A stretch of 64,000 nt of DNA from Bradyrhizobium huanghuaihaiense (GCF_007830635.1 NZ_VLLA01000007.1:124001-188000), one strand, 5' to 3'; counted from the first letter of the stretch, positions 1-11,109 are shown. Notes: generated by a model from the letters alone, not told the origin. A program made the numbers and translations.

Positions 1-590
1 GCGCGCTCGACATCGGCTTCGCCGCAACCGCGGGCGGGCTGAACGCGGCGCAGATGACGACGTTCGGCACGCTGGACCTGCTGTTCCTGCTCGGCGCCGA
101 CGAGATCAAGGCGCCGGACGGCACCTTCGTCGTCTATATCGGCACCCATGGTGATCGCGGCGCGCACCGCGCCGACGTGATCCTGCCGGCGGCCGCCTAC
201 ACCGAGAAGTCCGCAATCTACGTCAATACCGAAGGCCGGGTGCAGATGACCGGTCGCGCCGCGTTCCCGCCGGGCGAAGCCCGCGAGGACTGGGCGATCG
301 TCCGTGCGCTGTCGGAAGCGCTCGGCAAGAAGCTCGGCTATGACTCGCTTCCCGCCCTGCGCCAGGCGATCTTCAAGGCCGTGCCGCATCTGATCCGTCT
401 CGACCAGATCGAGGCCGGCTCCGCCGACCAGGTCAAGAAGCTGGCGGGGAAGGGCGGCTCGCCCGAGAAGGCGCCGTTCAAGCCGCTGGTCGAGGACTTC
501 TATTTGACCAACCCAATCGCGCGTGCGTCCGCCGTGATGGCGGAATGCTCGCGGCTTGCCTCCGGGCAGATGCTGACCGCAGCGGAGTGA
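1..590 (+). CDS. nuoG: NADH-quinone oxidoreductase subunit G, C-terminal part (5' end outside window)
   Basis: This is the C-terminal ~195 residues of the large peripheral-arm subunit of complex I, which carries Fe-S clusters and belongs to the molybdopterin-oxidoreductase fold family. The frame is open from base 3 and ends in TGA at 588-590. The visible part has the typical late-domain motifs HGDRGAHRADVILPAAAYTEK and YVNTEGRVQ. The N-terminal Fe-S binding domains lie outside the window. nuoH starts 5 bases after the stop, so the gene is the upstream member of the nuoHIJKLMN run. An internal ATG at 54 is not the real start, because the coding frame continues upstream of it. Confidence 0.93.
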   Translation, partial: ALDIGFAATAGGLNAAQMTTFGTLDLLFLLGADEIKAPDGTFVVYIGTHGDRGAHRADVILPAAAYTEKSAIYVNTEGRVQMTGRAAFPPGEAREDWAIVRALSEALGKKLGYDSLPALRQAIFKAVPHLIRLDQIEAGSADQVKKLAGKGGSPEKAPFKPLVEDFYLTNPIARASAVMAECSRLASGQMLTAAE

Positions 591-595
591 GCTAG

Positions 596-1663
596 ATGGA
601 ATTCTTCGAAAGCGCATTCTGGACCGGTTTCCTCTGGCCGCTGATCATCATGGTCGCCGAGAGCGTCCTGGTGCTCGTCGTCCTCTTGGTGGCGATCGCC
701 TACATCCTGCTCGCCGACCGCAAGATCTGGGCGGCGGTGCAGATCCGCCGCGGCCCGAACGTGGTCGGCCCCTGGGGCCTGCTGCAATCCTTCGCCGACC
801 TCCTGAAGTTCGTGCTGAAGGAGCCGATCATCCCGGCCGGCGCCAACAAGGGCGTGTTCCTGCTGGCGCCGCTGGTGTCCTGCGTGCTCGCGCTCGCGGC
901 CTGGGCGGTGATCCCGACCAATCTCGGCTGGGTGATCTCCGACATCAATGTCGGCGTCCTCTTCATCTTCGCGATCTCGTCGCTGTCGATCTACGGCATC
1001 ATCATGGCCGGCTGGTCGTCGAACTCGAAGTACCCGTTCCTGGCCGCGCTGCGCTCGGCGGCGCAGATGGTGTCGTATGAAGTCTCGATCGGCTTCGTCA
1101 TCATCACGGTGCTGCTCTGCGCCGGCACGCTGAACCTCTCGGCCGTGGTCGAGGCGCAGCACGCGCGGGGCCTCGCCAGCCTGATCGGGCTGCCGCAGCT
1201 GACCATCCTGAACTGGTACGTCTGGCCGCTGTTCCCGATGTTCGTGGTGTTCTACGTCTCGGCGCTGGCGGAAACCAACCGTCCGCCGTTCGACCTCGTC
1301 GAAGCGGAATCCGAGCTCGTCGCCGGCTTCATGGTCGAGTACGGCTCGACGCCGTACCTGCTGTTCATGCTTGGCGAATACGTCGCGATCGTCACGATGT
1401 GCGCGTTGGCCACGATCCTGTTCCTCGGGGGCTGGCTGCCGCCGGTGGACCTGCCGCCCTTCAACTGGGTGCCGGGCATCATCTGGTTCGCGCTGAAACT
1501 GTTCTTCATGTTCTTCCTGTTCGCGATGGCAAAGGCGATCGTGCCGCGCTACCGCTACGACCAACTGATGCGCCTCGGCTGGAAGGTGTTCCTGCCGCTG
1601 TCGCTGGCGATGGTGATCGTGGTGGCCGGCGTGCTGCATTTCGCCGGTATCGCGCCGAAGTGA
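596..1663 (+). CDS. nuoH: NADH-quinone oxidoreductase subunit H
   Basis: This 355-residue multi-pass membrane subunit of complex I (ND1 homologue) forms the quinone-binding chamber at the junction with the peripheral arm. About eight hydrophobic segments are visible. Signature stretches include [20 protein letters not shown] near residues 40-59 and [20 protein letters not shown] from residue 226, the conserved acidic loop of the family. The length matches rhizobial NuoH. The ATG lies 5 bases after the nuoG stop, and nuoI follows 8 bases after the nuoH stop, so it is inside the operon. Confidence 0.97.
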   Translation: MEFFESAFWTGFLWPLIIMVAESVLVLVVLLVAIAYILLADRKIWAAVQIRRGPNVVGPWGLLQSFADLLKFVLKEPIIPAGANKGVFLLAPLVSCVLALAAWAVIPTNLGWVISDINVGVLFIFAISSLSIYGIIMAGWSSNSKYPFLAALRSAAQMVSYEVSIGFVIITVLLCAGTLNLSAVVEAQHARGLASLIGLPQLTILNWYVWPLFPMFVVFYVSALAETNRPPFDLVEAESELVAGFMVEYGSTPYLLFMLGEYVAIVTMCALATILFLGGWLPPVDLPPFNWVPGIIWFALKLFFMFFLFAMAKAIVPRYRYDQLMRLGWKVFLPLSLAMVIVVAGVLHFAGIAPK

Positions 1664-1671
1664 GGGCCGTC

Positions 1672-2166
1672 ATGGGTATCAACATCAACGCCACTGCACG
1701 CTCGCTTCTGCTGTCGGAATTCGTCTCGGCGTTCTTCCTCGCCATGCGCTATTTCTTCCAGCCGAAGCCGACCTTGAACTATCCGTTCGAGAAGGGCCCG
1801 ATCTCGCCGCGCTTCCGCGGCGAGCATGCGCTGCGCCGTTATCCGAACGGCGAGGAGCGCTGCATCGCCTGCAAGCTGTGCGAAGCGGTCTGCCCGGCGC
1901 AGGCCATCACCATCGAGGCCGGTCCGCGCCGCAACGACGGCACCCGCCGCACCGTGCGCTACGACATCGACATGGTGAAGTGCATCTATTGCGGCCTCTG
2001 CCAGGAGGCCTGTCCGGTCGACGCCATCGTCGAAGGTCCGAACTTCGAGTTCGCGACCGAGACCCGCGAGGAACTGTTCTATGACAAGGCCAAGCTGCTC
2101 GCCAACGGCGACCGCTGGGAACGCGAGATCGCGAAAGCGATCGAGCTCGACGCGCCGTACCGGTGA
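1672..2166 (+). CDS. nuoI: NADH-quinone oxidoreductase subunit I (two 4Fe-4S clusters)
   Basis: This 164-residue ferredoxin-like subunit carries the clusters (N6a/N6b) that hand electrons towards the quinone site. Two complete 4Fe-4S motifs are visible: [12 protein letters not shown] from residue 64 and [12 protein letters not shown] from residue 104. The frame stays open upstream to 1399 inside nuoH, but that part is only a shadow. The ATG at 1672 gives the family's normal N-terminus (an amphipathic helix with FFLAMRYFF) and lies 8 bases after nuoH. nuoJ starts 9 bases downstream. Confidence 0.96.
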   Translation: MGININATARSLLLSEFVSAFFLAMRYFFQPKPTLNYPFEKGPISPRFRGEHALRRYPNGEERCIACKLCEAVCPAQAITIEAGPRRNDGTRRTVRYDIDMVKCIYCGLCQEACPVDAIVEGPNFEFATETREELFYDKAKLLANGDRWEREIAKAIELDAPYR

Positions 2167-2175
2167 GGTGAGGGC

Positions 2176-2814
2176 ATGATCCTTCCCGCGCTGTTCTTCT
2201 ATCTCTTCGCCGGCATCTGCGTCGCCTCGGCGGTGATGGTGATTGTCTCGCGCAATCCCGTGCACTCCGTGCTGTACCTGATCCTGGCCTTCGTCAACGC
2301 CTCCGGCCTGTTCGTGCTGATGGGCGCCGAGTTCCTCGGCATGATGCTGATCGTCGTCTATGTCGGCGCGGTCGCGGTGCTGTTCCTGTTCGTGATCATG
2401 ATGCTCGACGTCGACTTCCTCGAGCTGCGCGAGGGCTTCATCGAGTACCTGCCGGTCGGCCTCGTGATCGGCGGCATCTTCCTGTTCGAGCTGCTGCTCA
2501 CCGTCGGCTTCTGGGTCATCAACCCCGGCGTCGCCAAGACGATCACGGCGGCGATCCCGACCAACGTCTCCAACACCGAGGCGCTCGGGCTCGTGCTCTA
2601 TACGAAGTACATCCACTACTTCCAGCTCGCGGGCATGGTGCTGCTGGTCGCCATGATCGGCGCCATCGTGCTGACGCTGCGCCACAAGGCGAACGTGAAG
2701 CGGCAGGACATCAACGTTCAGAACGCGCGCACGCCCGAGATGGCGATGGCGATGCGCAAGGTGGCGCCGGGGCAGGGACTCCAGGATGCCGATGCGGCGG
2801 AGTGGGTGAAATGA
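2176..2814 (+). CDS. nuoJ: NADH-quinone oxidoreductase subunit J
   Basis: This 212-residue membrane subunit of complex I (ND6 homologue) has five hydrophobic segments. The conserved third helix region [21 protein letters not shown], which contains the pi-bulge, is clear near residues 55-75. The polar C-terminal tail after about residue 172 is variable in the family. The stop codon overlaps the nuoK start as ATGA at 2811-2814, pointing to translational coupling. Confidence 0.96.
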   Translation: MILPALFFYLFAGICVASAVMVIVSRNPVHSVLYLILAFVNASGLFVLMGAEFLGMMLIVVYVGAVAVLFLFVIMMLDVDFLELREGFIEYLPVGLVIGGIFLFELLLTVGFWVINPGVAKTITAAIPTNVSNTEALGLVLYTKYIHYFQLAGMVLLVAMIGAIVLTLRHKANVKRQDINVQNARTPEMAMAMRKVAPGQGLQDADAAEWVK

Positions 2815-3119
2815 CGATCGGGCTCGGACATTATCTGGCGGTCGGCGCGATCCTGTTCACGCTCGGGATCCTCGGCATCTTCCTGAACCGCAAGAACATC
2901 ATCGTCATCCTGATGTCGATCGAGCTGATCCTGCTCTCGGTCAACATCAACCTCGTGGCGTTCTCGACCTTCCTCGGCGACATCGTCGGCCAGGTCTTCG
3001 CGCTCCTGGTGCTGACGGTTGCGGCTGCGGAAGCTGCAATCGGTCTCGCCATCCTGGTGGTCTATTTCCGCAACCGCGGCTCGATCGCGGTTGAGGACGT
3101 CAATCTGATGAAGGGCTGA
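2811..3119 (+). CDS. nuoK: NADH-quinone oxidoreductase subunit K
   Basis: This 102-residue subunit with three transmembrane helices (ND4L homologue) lies between the quinone chamber and the antiporter-like subunits. Membrane-embedded glutamates of the family are present in [15 protein letters not shown] and [14 protein letters not shown]. An in-frame GTG at 2802 would add three residues. I chose the ATG at 2811 because it gives the family's standard length and forms an ATGA overlap with the nuoJ stop. nuoL begins 8 bases downstream. Confidence 0.96.
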   Translation: MTIGLGHYLAVGAILFTLGILGIFLNRKNIIVILMSIELILLSVNINLVAFSTFLGDIVGQVFALLVLTVAAAEAAIGLAILVVYFRNRGSIAVEDVNLMKG

Positions 3120-3127
3120 GCTCTCAA

Positions 3128-5206
3128 ATGGTTCAGGCAATCGTTTTCCTGCCCCTGCTGGGCGCCATTCTGGCCGGCCTCATCTCCCTGGTCGGCGCGC
3201 ATGCCCGCAACCCCTCGGGCGACGAGGTCGAGCATCATGGCGATCATGGTCACGGTGATGCGCATGCGTCGGCGGCCCATGATGACCATGGCCACGACGA
3301 TCACGGCCATGACGATCACGGCCACGGCCCGGTCGAGCCGGCTGCTGCGGGCTCGCGCGCGGCGGAGCTGATCACCACGGGGCTGCTGTTCGTCGCGGCG
3401 GCGCTGTCCTGGATGACGCTGGTCGACGTCGGCCTCATGCACCATGACGCCCGCATCCAGCTGCTGCCTTTCATCTTCTCCGGCGACCTCCAGGTCTGGT
3501 GGACCCTGCGCGTCGACACGCTCACCGCCGTGATGCTGGTGGTGGTGACGACCGTGTCCTCGCTCGTGCACCTCTATTCCATCGGCTACATGGACGAGGA
3601 TCCGTACCGGCCGCGCTTCTTCGGCTATCTCAGCCTGTTCACCTTCGCCATGCTGATGCTGGTGACGGCGGACAATCTGGTCCAGCTGTTCTTCGGTTGG
3701 GAAGGCGTGGGTCTCGCCAGCTATCTGCTGATCGGCTTCTGGTACCAGAAGCCCTCCGCGAATGCGGCCGCCATCAAGGCCTTCGTGGTCAACCGCGTCG
3801 GCGATTTCGGCTTCGCGCTCGGCATCTTCGCGATCTTCATGCTGGCCGGCTCGACCGACTTCGAGACCATCTTCCATGCCGCGCCGGGCCTCACCGGCAA
3901 GACCATCAACTTCCTCGGCTGGCATGCCGATGCGCTGACCCTGACCTGCCTGCTGCTGTTCATGGGTGCGATGGGCAAATCGGCGCAGTTCCTGCTGCAC
4001 ACCTGGTTGCCGGACGCGATGGAGGGCCCGACCCCGGTCTCGGCGCTGATCCACGCCGCGACCATGGTCACCGCCGGCGTGTTCATGGTGGCGCGCCTGT
4101 CGCCGCTGTTCGAGCTCGCCCCGACCGCCCAGGCCGTGGTGATGTTCTTCGGCGCGACCACGGCGTTCTTCGCGGCCACGATCGGCCTCGTCCAGAACGA
4201 CATCAAGCGCATCGTCGCCTACTCGACCTGTTCGCAGCTCGGCTACATGTTCGTGGCGATGGGAGCAGGGGCCTATTCGGTCGGCATGTTCCACCTGTTC
4301 ACGCACGCCTTCTTCAAGGCGCTGCTGTTCTTAGGCTCCGGCTCGGTGATCTACGCGATGCACCACGAGCAGGACATCCGCAACATGGGCGGCCTCTGGC
4401 GCAAGATCCCCTACACCTATGCGGTGATGGTGGTCGGCACGCTGGCGCTGACCGGCTTCCCGCTCACCGCCGGCTACTTCTCCAAGGACGCGATCATCGA
4501 GTCCGCCTACGCCTCGCACAATCCGTTCGGGGTCTACGGCTTCCTGATGACGGTCGTCGCCGCCGGCCTGACCTCGTTCTACTCCTGGCGCCTGATCTTC
4601 AAGACCTTCCACGGCGAGCCGCATGACGAGCATCATTACGAGGCTGCGCATGAGGCCCCGCTCTGGATCCTGATCCCGATCGGCGTGCTCGCGGTCGGCT
4701 CGTTCGTCGCGGGTCTGCCGTTCAAGGAGCTGTTCGCCGGTCACGGCGTCGAGGAGTTCTTCCGCGAGTCCGTGAAGATGAACCCGCACATCATCGAGGA
4801 GATGCACCACATCCCCGAGACCATCGCTTTCCTGCCGACGGTGATGATGGTGCTGGGCTTCCTCGTCTCGTACCTGTTCTACATCCGCCGGCCCTACATC
4901 CCCGTTCGGCTCGCTCAAGAGCATCCGATGCTGTACCAGTTCCTGCTCAACAAATGGTACTTCGACGAGCTCTACGAGATCATCTTCGTCCGTCCGGCGA
5001 AGTGGATCGGCTATCAGCTCTGGAAGAAGGGCGACGGCTTCATCATCGACGGCTTCGGTCCCGACGGCGTCTCCGCCCGCGTGCTGGATGTCACCCGCAA
5101 CGTCGTGAAGATCCAGACCGGCTATCTCTATCATTATGCATTCGCCATGCTGATCGGCGCCGCCGGCCTGATCACCTGGTTCATGTTCGGCTTTGGAGGC
5201 CAGTAA
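3128..5206 (+). CDS. nuoL: NADH-quinone oxidoreductase subunit L with a His/Asp-rich insert
   Basis: This 692-residue distal antiporter-like subunit of complex I (ND5 homologue) contributes to proton pumping. Family motifs include [39 protein letters not shown] and [20 protein letters not shown]. The length is rather above the common ~610-670 residues, partly because of an insert after the first transmembrane segment. Residues ~36-67 (about 3233-3328) are almost entirely His, Asp and Gly, with three tandem HDDHG units. Such a run could bind Ni, Zn or Co ions, but that is inference. The stop is directly followed by the nuoM ATG. Confidence 0.95.
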   Translation: MVQAIVFLPLLGAILAGLISLVGAHARNPSGDEVEHHGDHGHGDAHASAAHDDHGHDDHGHDDHGHGPVEPAAAGSRAAELITTGLLFVAAALSWMTLVDVGLMHHDARIQLLPFIFSGDLQVWWTLRVDTLTAVMLVVVTTVSSLVHLYSIGYMDEDPYRPRFFGYLSLFTFAMLMLVTADNLVQLFFGWEGVGLASYLLIGFWYQKPSANAAAIKAFVVNRVGDFGFALGIFAIFMLAGSTDFETIFHAAPGLTGKTINFLGWHADALTLTCLLLFMGAMGKSAQFLLHTWLPDAMEGPTPVSALIHAATMVTAGVFMVARLSPLFELAPTAQAVVMFFGATTAFFAATIGLVQNDIKRIVAYSTCSQLGYMFVAMGAGAYSVGMFHLFTHAFFKALLFLGSGSVIYAMHHEQDIRNMGGLWRKIPYTYAVMVVGTLALTGFPLTAGYFSKDAIIESAYASHNPFGVYGFLMTVVAAGLTSFYSWRLIFKTFHGEPHDEHHYEAAHEAPLWILIPIGVLAVGSFVAGLPFKELFAGHGVEEFFRESVKMNPHIIEEMHHIPETIAFLPTVMMVLGFLVSYLFYIRRPYIPVRLAQEHPMLYQFLLNKWYFDELYEIIFVRPAKWIGYQLWKKGDGFIIDGFGPDGVSARVLDVTRNVVKIQTGYLYHYAFAMLIGAAGLITWFMFGFGGQ

Positions 5207-6715
5207 ATGACAACCTGGCCCATTCTTTCGGTCACGACGTTCCTGCCGGCAGTCGGCGCGCTGATCGTCTATCTCAGCCGCGGCGATGACGAGGCTAGCA
5301 GGCGCAATTCGCGCTGGATCGCGCTCTGGACCACGCTGATCACCTTCGCGGTGTCGGTGATCCTGGTCATGCGCTTCGATCCCAACAGCGCCGACTTCCA
5401 GTTCGTCGAGAAGGCGAACTGGCTCGCCACCGGCATCACCTACCACATGGGCGTCGACGGCATCTCGCTGCCGCTCGTGATCCTCACCACCGCCGTGATG
5501 CCGTTCTGCATCATCGCGAGCTGGAAGGCGATCACCAACCGCGTCCGCGAATACATGATGGCGTTCCTGATCCTGGAAACGCTGATGATCGGCACCTTCT
5601 CGGCGCTCGATCTCGTGCTGTTCTACCTGTTCTTCGAGGGCGGCCTGATCCCGATGTTCCTGATCATCGGCGTCTGGGGCGGTCCGCGCCGGGTCTATGC
5701 CTCGTTCAAGTTCTTCCTCTACACCCTGCTCGGCTCGGTCCTGATGCTGCTCGCCATCATGGCGCTGTACTGGAACGGCGGCACCACTGACATCCCGACC
5801 CTGATGCACACCGCCGTGCCGCGGTCCTTGCAGACCTGGGCGTGGCTTGCCTTCTTCGCCTCCTTTGCGGTGAAGATGCCGATGTGGCCGGTGCACACCT
5901 GGCTGCCCGATGCGCACGTCGAGGCGCCGACCGCGGGCTCGGTGGTCCTCGCCGCGATCCTGCTGAAGATGGGCGGCTACGGCTTCCTGCGCTTCTCGTT
6001 GCCGATGTTCCCGCTGGCCTCGCACGACTTCGCGCCGCTGATCTTCACGCTCTCGGCCATCGCCATCATCTACACCTCGCTGGTGGCGCTGATGCAGGAG
6101 GACATGAAGAAGCTGATCGCCTACTCGTCAGTGGCGCATATGGGCTTCGTCACCATGGGCATCTTCGCCGGCACCATGCAGGGCGTCGCCGGCGGCATGT
6201 TCCAGATGATCTCGCACGGCATCGTCTCCGGCGCGCTGTTCCTCTGCGTCGGCATCGTCTACGACCGCCTGCACACCCGCGAGATCGCGGCCTATGGCGG
6301 CCTCGTCAACCGGATGCCGCTCTACGCGATGACCTTCATGGTCTTCACCATGGCCAATGTCGGTCTGCCCGGAACGAGCGGGTTCGTCGGCGAGTTCATG
6401 ACGCTGCTCGGCACCTTCAAGGTCTCGATCCCGACCGCGTTCTTCGCCACCTTCGGCGTGATCCTGTCGGCAGGCTACGCGCTGTGGCTCTACCGCAAGG
6501 TCGTGTTCGGGGCGCTGGTCAAGCCGTCGCTGATGAGCATGAAGGACCTCACCTTGCGCGAATGCGTGACGCTGTTCCCGATGGTCGCGCTGACGATCCT
6601 GTTCGGCGTCTGGCCGAAGCCGGTGCTCGACATGTCGGCCGCCTCGGTCCAGCAACTCGTCAACAATTACAACACCGCTGTGACGGCCGTGAAGGCCGCC
6701 GCACTGCTCCAGTGA
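5207..6715 (+). CDS. nuoM: NADH-quinone oxidoreductase subunit M
   Basis: This 502-residue antiporter-like membrane subunit of complex I (ND4 homologue) has about 14 hydrophobic segments. Diagnostic motifs include [29 protein letters not shown] (the conserved glutamate of helix 5), [20 protein letters not shown] and [20 protein letters not shown]. It starts one base after the nuoL stop and is followed 22 bases later by nuoN. Confidence 0.96.
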   Translation: MTTWPILSVTTFLPAVGALIVYLSRGDDEASRRNSRWIALWTTLITFAVSVILVMRFDPNSADFQFVEKANWLATGITYHMGVDGISLPLVILTTAVMPFCIIASWKAITNRVREYMMAFLILETLMIGTFSALDLVLFYLFFEGGLIPMFLIIGVWGGPRRVYASFKFFLYTLLGSVLMLLAIMALYWNGGTTDIPTLMHTAVPRSLQTWAWLAFFASFAVKMPMWPVHTWLPDAHVEAPTAGSVVLAAILLKMGGYGFLRFSLPMFPLASHDFAPLIFTLSAIAIIYTSLVALMQEDMKKLIAYSSVAHMGFVTMGIFAGTMQGVAGGMFQMISHGIVSGALFLCVGIVYDRLHTREIAAYGGLVNRMPLYAMTFMVFTMANVGLPGTSGFVGEFMTLLGTFKVSIPTAFFATFGVILSAGYALWLYRKVVFGALVKPSLMSMKDLTLRECVTLFPMVALTILFGVWPKPVLDMSAASVQQLVNNYNTAVTAVKAAALLQ

Positions 6716-6737
6716 TCGGGCAGGTCAGGATATCGCC

Positions 6738-8174
6738 ATGAGCTTTTCGACTGCAGGTTATCAACTGGCGCCGGTGCTGCCCGAGCTCGTGCTCGCGGTC
6801 GGCGCCATGGCGCTTCTGATGCTCGGGGCCTATCGCGGGCAGGAGACGACCAGGACGGTGACGTCGCTGGCGGTCCTGCTCCTGGTCGTGGTCGGCGTGC
6901 TCGTCTACGCTCAGCCCGCGGGCAAGCAGGTGACTTTCGGCGGCAGCTTCATCGTCGACGACTTCGCCCGCTTCATGAAGATCCTGTCCCTGATCGGCTC
7001 GGCGGTGACGCTGGTGCTGTCGACCGAGTTCCTGTCCGATCCCTCGCGCCGCATCTTCGAATACGCCATCCTGGTGCTGCTCTCGACGCTCGGCATGATG
7101 GTGCTGATCTCGGCCGGCGACCTGATCTCGCTCTATCTCGGCCTCGAATTGATGTCGCTGGCGCTCTACGTCGTGGCCTCCTCGAACCGCGACAACGCCA
7201 AGTCGACCGAAGCCGGCCTGAAGTATTTCGTCCTGGGCGCGCTGTCCTCGGGCATGCTGCTGTACGGCTCCTCGCTGGTCTACGGATTCACCGGCACCGT
7301 CAGCTTCACCGGTATCGCCGCGGCCGTGACGGCCTCGAATATCGGCCTCGTGTTCGGCCTGGTCTTCCTGCTCGCCGGCCTCTGCTTCAAGGTCTCGGCC
7401 GTGCCGTTCCACATGTGGACGCCTGATGTCTATGAGGGCGCCCCGACGCCGGTCACCGCCTTCTTCGCCTCGGCGCCGAAGGTGGCCGCGCTCGCCGTCT
7501 TCACCCGAGTCACGCTGACCGCATTTCCGGGCATCGTCTCGCAGTGGCAGCAGATCCTGGTGTTCGTGGCGATCGCCTCGATGGCGCTCGGCTCCTTCGC
7601 CGCGATCGGCCAGAGCAACATCAAGCGCCTGATGGCGTACTCCTCGATCGGCCACATGGGCTTCGCCCTGGTCGGCCTTGCCTCCGGCACGGTCGAGGGC
7701 GCGCAGGGCGTCCTGATGTACATCGTGATCTATGTCGCGATGACGCTCGGCTCGTTCTCGATCATCCTCGCCATGAAGCGCAACGGCCAGGCCGTCGAGC
7801 AGATCAGCGATTTCGCCGGTCTGTCGCGCACCAATCCGCTGCTCGCCTTCATGTTCGCTATGCTGCTGTTCTCGCTCGCCGGCATTCCGCCGCTCGCCGG
7901 CTTCTTCGCCAAATGGTACGTCTTCGTCGCCGCCATCAAGGCGAACCTGTTCACGCTCGCCGTGATCGGCGTGCTCTCCAGCGTCGTCGGCGCCTACTAC
8001 TATCTGGCCATCGTCAAGACGATGTATTTCGACGAGCCGGCCGGGCAGGTCGATCCGGTGCGCGTCGAGGTGAAGACGGTGCTGGCGGTTGCGGGCCTTT
8101 TCAACATCCTGTTCGCGCTGTTCGCTGGCCCCGTGGTGAGCGTTGCCTCGGCCGCGGCAAAGTCGCTGTTCTAG
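6738..8174 (+). CDS. nuoN: NADH-quinone oxidoreductase subunit N
   Basis: This 478-residue antiporter-like subunit (ND2 homologue) closes the nuo operon. Supporting motifs are [15 protein letters not shown] (lysine/glutamate region of helix 5), [22 protein letters not shown] and [20 protein letters not shown]. Length and helix pattern match alphaproteobacterial NuoN. The birA start codon lies two bases after the stop, so birA, rnj and probably mce may be read from the same transcript. Confidence 0.96.
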   Translation: MSFSTAGYQLAPVLPELVLAVGAMALLMLGAYRGQETTRTVTSLAVLLLVVVGVLVYAQPAGKQVTFGGSFIVDDFARFMKILSLIGSAVTLVLSTEFLSDPSRRIFEYAILVLLSTLGMMVLISAGDLISLYLGLELMSLALYVVASSNRDNAKSTEAGLKYFVLGALSSGMLLYGSSLVYGFTGTVSFTGIAAAVTASNIGLVFGLVFLLAGLCFKVSAVPFHMWTPDVYEGAPTPVTAFFASAPKVAALAVFTRVTLTAFPGIVSQWQQILVFVAIASMALGSFAAIGQSNIKRLMAYSSIGHMGFALVGLASGTVEGAQGVLMYIVIYVAMTLGSFSIILAMKRNGQAVEQISDFAGLSRTNPLLAFMFAMLLFSLAGIPPLAGFFAKWYVFVAAIKANLFTLAVIGVLSSVVGAYYYLAIVKTMYFDEPAGQVDPVRVEVKTVLAVAGLFNILFALFAGPVVSVASAAAKSLF

Positions 8175-8175
8175 G

Positions 8176-8982
8176 ATGGGGTTCGCGCTCGGTCCTCGCG
8201 CACTTTCGGCGGGCTACAAGCTCGCCGCTTTCGAACGGACCGGCTCGACCAACACCGACGCCATCGAGCACGCACGGGCCGGCGAACGCGGCCCGATGTG
8301 GTTCGTCACATCCGAGCAGACCGCCGGCCGCGGCCGCCGCCAGCGCGCCTGGATCGCGCCAAAGGGTAATCTCGCGGCCAGCGTGCTCGAAGTCCTGGAC
8401 ATCGCGCCCGCGGTTGCCGCCACCATCGGGTTTGCGGCGGGGCTGGCGGAGGAGGCCGCCCTGGAGAAGGTCAGCCTCGAGGCCGCGCTGCGGCTCGGCG
8501 AGGGCCGTCCCCGCTACGCCCTGAAATGGCCGAATGACGTCCTCGCCAACGGCAAGAAGCTCGTCGGCATTGGCCTCGAGGCGGAGGCCGTCGGCGACCG
8601 TCTCGCCATCGTCGTCGGCATCGGCACCAACGTGGTCGCCGCGCCCGAGGGCACGCCGACGCCCGCCGTGTCGCTGGCCGCCCTCGGCGTCCAGATCAGC
8701 GCGGAGGAGCTGTTTACGGCTCTGTCGGACGCCTGGGTCGAGTTCCGTGGCATTTGGGACAATGGCCGCGGCTTTGCCGATATCCGTAAACTGTGGCTTG
8801 AGCGCGCCGCCGGCCTCGGCGAGAAGGTCGCGATCCATACGGGGACGACGACGCTGGAAGGCATTTTCGACACCATCGACGAGACCGGCTGCCTGATCGT
8901 CCGCACCGCCGAGGGCCGGCGCGTGCCGGTCGCGGCGGGAGAGGTGTTCTTCGGCCCGGCCCGCTCAGTGGGGGCTGCGTGA
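8176..8982 (+). CDS. birA: Biotin--[acetyl-CoA-carboxylase] ligase
   Basis: This 268-residue biotin protein ligase makes biotinyl-AMP and transfers biotin to the carrier subunit of acetyl-CoA carboxylase and other carboxylases. The catalytic-domain motifs are present: STNTDA, the biotin/ATP loop TAGRGRRQR, and KWPNDVLANGKKLVGIGLE. There is no N-terminal helix-turn-helix, so it is the ligase-only class II form. The frame is open to 8143 inside nuoN. The ATG at 8176, two bases after the nuoN stop, is the sensible start. The TGA stop shares a base with the rnj ATG. Confidence 0.93.
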   Translation: MGFALGPRALSAGYKLAAFERTGSTNTDAIEHARAGERGPMWFVTSEQTAGRGRRQRAWIAPKGNLAASVLEVLDIAPAVAATIGFAAGLAEEAALEKVSLEAALRLGEGRPRYALKWPNDVLANGKKLVGIGLEAEAVGDRLAIVVGIGTNVVAAPEGTPTPAVSLAALGVQISAEELFTALSDAWVEFRGIWDNGRGFADIRKLWLERAAGLGEKVAIHTGTTTLEGIFDTIDETGCLIVRTAEGRRVPVAAGEVFFGPARSVGAA

Positions 8983-10652
8983 TGGCGAGGCCCGACGAAC
9001 TGGTGTTTGCGCCGCTCGGCGGCGTCGGCGAGATCGGCATGAACCTGTCGATCTACGGCCTCGGCAACCGCCACCAGCGTGCCTGGCTCGCGGTCGATCT
9101 CGGCGTCTCCTTCGGCGACGAGGAGCATCTGCCGGGCATCGATTTGATCATGCCCGACATCAGCTTCCTGGAGAAGGAGCGCAAGAACCTGATGGGCCTC
9201 GTGCTGACGCACGCCCATGAGGATCATTTCGGCGCCATCATCGATCTCTGGCCGAAGCTGAAATGCCCGATCTACGCCACGAAGTTCAGCGCGGCGCTGT
9301 TCGAGGCCAAATGCGCCGCCGAGCGCAATGCGCCCGAGATTCCGGTGACCGTGGTGCCCTCAGGCGGCCGCGTCGATATCGGCCCGTTCAACGTCGAGTT
9401 CATTCCCGTCGCGCATTCGATTCCGGAAGCGCATGCGCTGGCGATCCACACCGAAGCCGGCATCGTGCTGCACACCGGCGACTGGAAGATCGACCCGACC
9501 CCGACGTTGGGGGCGCCGACCGACGAGAAGCGGCTGCGCGAGCTCGGCGAGGAGGGCGTGCTCGCCTTGATCGGCGATTCCACCAACGCCGTGCGCGACG
9601 GCCGCTCGCCCTCGGAGGCCGAGGTCGCCAAGACCATCATCGACCTCGTCAAATCGGCCAAGGGCCGCGTCGCGGTCACGACCTTCGCCTCCAACGTCGC
9701 CCGCGTCAAAGCCGTCGCAGACGCCGCCAAAGCCGCCGACCGCGAGGTCGTCGTGGTCGGCCGCGCCATGGAGCGCGTGGTCCAGGTCGCGCGCGAGACC
9801 GGTTATCTCGACGGCGTGCAGAATTTCCGTTCGCCCGAGGTCTACGGCCATCTGCCGCAGGACAAGGTGCTGGCGCTGTGCACCGGCAGCCAGGGCGAGC
9901 CGCGCGCCGCGCTGGCCCGCATTGCCAATGACGACCATCCCGAGATCACCCTGAACCGCGGCGACAGCGTCATCTTCTCCTCGCGCACCATTCCCGGCAA
10001 CGAGAAGGCCGTCGGCTCGATCATCAACAATCTGGTGCTCCAGGGCGTCGAAATCATTACCGACCGCGATGCGCTGGTCCACGTCTCCGGCCATCCGCGC
10101 CGCGACGAGCTGCGCGACCTGATCTCCTGGGTGAAGCCGCAGCTGCTGATCCCCGTCCACGGCGAGGCCCTGCATCTGCACGAGCACGCAAAGCTCGCGC
10201 GCGCCGCCGGCGTGCCGCGCGTGCTGGTCTGCCGCAACGGCGATCTCGTCAAGCTCGGCCCCGGCGATCCCGGCATCGTCGGCGAGGTGCCCTCGGGCCG
10301 TCTCTACAAGGACGGCACCATCCTGGAGGACTCCAAATCCCGTGCCGTGGTCGAGCGGCGCCGCATGGCCTTCTCCGGCTGCGCCTTCGTCGCCATCGCC
10401 ATGACCGCGCAGGGCGAGCTCGTCGACGAACCCGAGGTCGATCTCGTCGGCGTCCCCGAGAAGAACAGGGCGGGCGAGACCTTCGACGACCTGGTCTTCG
10501 ATGCCGTGATGTCCACGATCGAGGGGCTGCCGCGGGCGCGCCGGCGCGATCCGGATGCCTTGGCCGAGTCGGTGCGACGCGCCGTCCGGGCCGTCATCAA
10601 CGAACATTGGGGCAAAAAGCCCCCCTGTCTGGTACACGTCCTGACGGTGTAG
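8982..10652 (+). CDS. rnj: Ribonuclease J
   Basis: This 556-residue metallo-beta-lactamase/beta-CASP RNase combines endonuclease and 5'-3' exonuclease activity in mRNA decay and rRNA maturation. The zinc motif HAHEDHFGA is near residue 72, followed by HTGDWKID, the beta-CASP stretch and VSGHPRRDELRDLI. The C-terminal domain contains EHWGKKPPCLVHVLTV. A GTG at 8979 is in frame, but the ATG at 8982, overlapping the birA TGA by one base, is favoured. The nuoN-birA-rnj-mce order is familiar in Rhizobiales. Confidence 0.95.
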   Translation: MARPDELVFAPLGGVGEIGMNLSIYGLGNRHQRAWLAVDLGVSFGDEEHLPGIDLIMPDISFLEKERKNLMGLVLTHAHEDHFGAIIDLWPKLKCPIYATKFSAALFEAKCAAERNAPEIPVTVVPSGGRVDIGPFNVEFIPVAHSIPEAHALAIHTEAGIVLHTGDWKIDPTPTLGAPTDEKRLRELGEEGVLALIGDSTNAVRDGRSPSEAEVAKTIIDLVKSAKGRVAVTTFASNVARVKAVADAAKAADREVVVVGRAMERVVQVARETGYLDGVQNFRSPEVYGHLPQDKVLALCTGSQGEPRAALARIANDDHPEITLNRGDSVIFSSRTIPGNEKAVGSIINNLVLQGVEIITDRDALVHVSGHPRRDELRDLISWVKPQLLIPVHGEALHLHEHAKLARAAGVPRVLVCRNGDLVKLGPGDPGIVGEVPSGRLYKDGTILEDSKSRAVVERRRMAFSGCAFVAIAMTAQGELVDEPEVDLVGVPEKNRAGETFDDLVFDAVMSTIEGLPRARRRDPDALAESVRRAVRAVINEHWGKKPPCLVHVLTV

Positions 10653-10695
10653 ACTAGGCGTGGTCTTGCGGATCATGCGCTGAGGGAGAAGAAAC

Positions 10696-11100
10696 ATGCT
10701 GGGTCGCCTCAACCATGTCGCGATCGCGACCAAGGACGCCGTCAAGGCCGCAAAGATCTACGGCGCGGCATTCGGCGCCCAGATTTCCGAGGCCGTGCCG
10801 CTGCCCGAGCATGGCGTCACCACCGTGTTCGCGACACTGCCCAACACCAAGATCGAGTTCATCGAGCCGCTTGGTGAGTCCTCGCCGATCGCAAAATTCC
10901 TCGAACGCAATGCCGACGGCGGCATCCACCATGTCTGCTACGAGGTCGTCGACATCATCCACTCGCGTGACACGCTGGTGAAGGAGGGCGCAAGGGTGCT
11001 CGGCGACGGCGTGCCGAAGATCGGCGCCCACGGCAAGCCGGTGCTGTTCCTGCATCCGAAGGATTTTTCCGGCGCGCTGGTCGAAATCGAGCAGGCGTAA
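10696..11100 (+). CDS. mce: Methylmalonyl-CoA epimerase
   Basis: This 134-residue glyoxalase-fold enzyme interconverts (R)- and (S)-methylmalonyl-CoA in the propionyl-CoA to succinyl-CoA pathway. It has the family start LGRLNHVAIATKDA, the metal-ligand histidine in GGIHHVCYEV and the ending HPKDFSGALVEIEQ. A good ribosome-binding site, GAGGGAGAAG, sits before the ATG. It is followed 9 bases later by the DUF1467 gene. Confidence 0.93.
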   Translation: MLGRLNHVAIATKDAVKAAKIYGAAFGAQISEAVPLPEHGVTTVFATLPNTKIEFIEPLGESSPIAKFLERNADGGIHHVCYEVVDIIHSRDTLVKEGARVLGDGVPKIGAHGKPVLFLHPKDFSGALVEIEQA

Positions 11101-11109
11101 GGCCGTCCC

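Noticed and set aside
3233..3328. CRISPR-like short repeats
   Set aside because: The repeated DNA here is only the in-frame HDDHG tandem coding sequence of nuoL, without spacers.
500..6025. Long minus-strand reading frames opposite the nuo genes
   Set aside because: They are His/Arg/Asp-rich shadows created by high GC and lie fully antisense to certain nuo genes. No recognisable protein or start signals.
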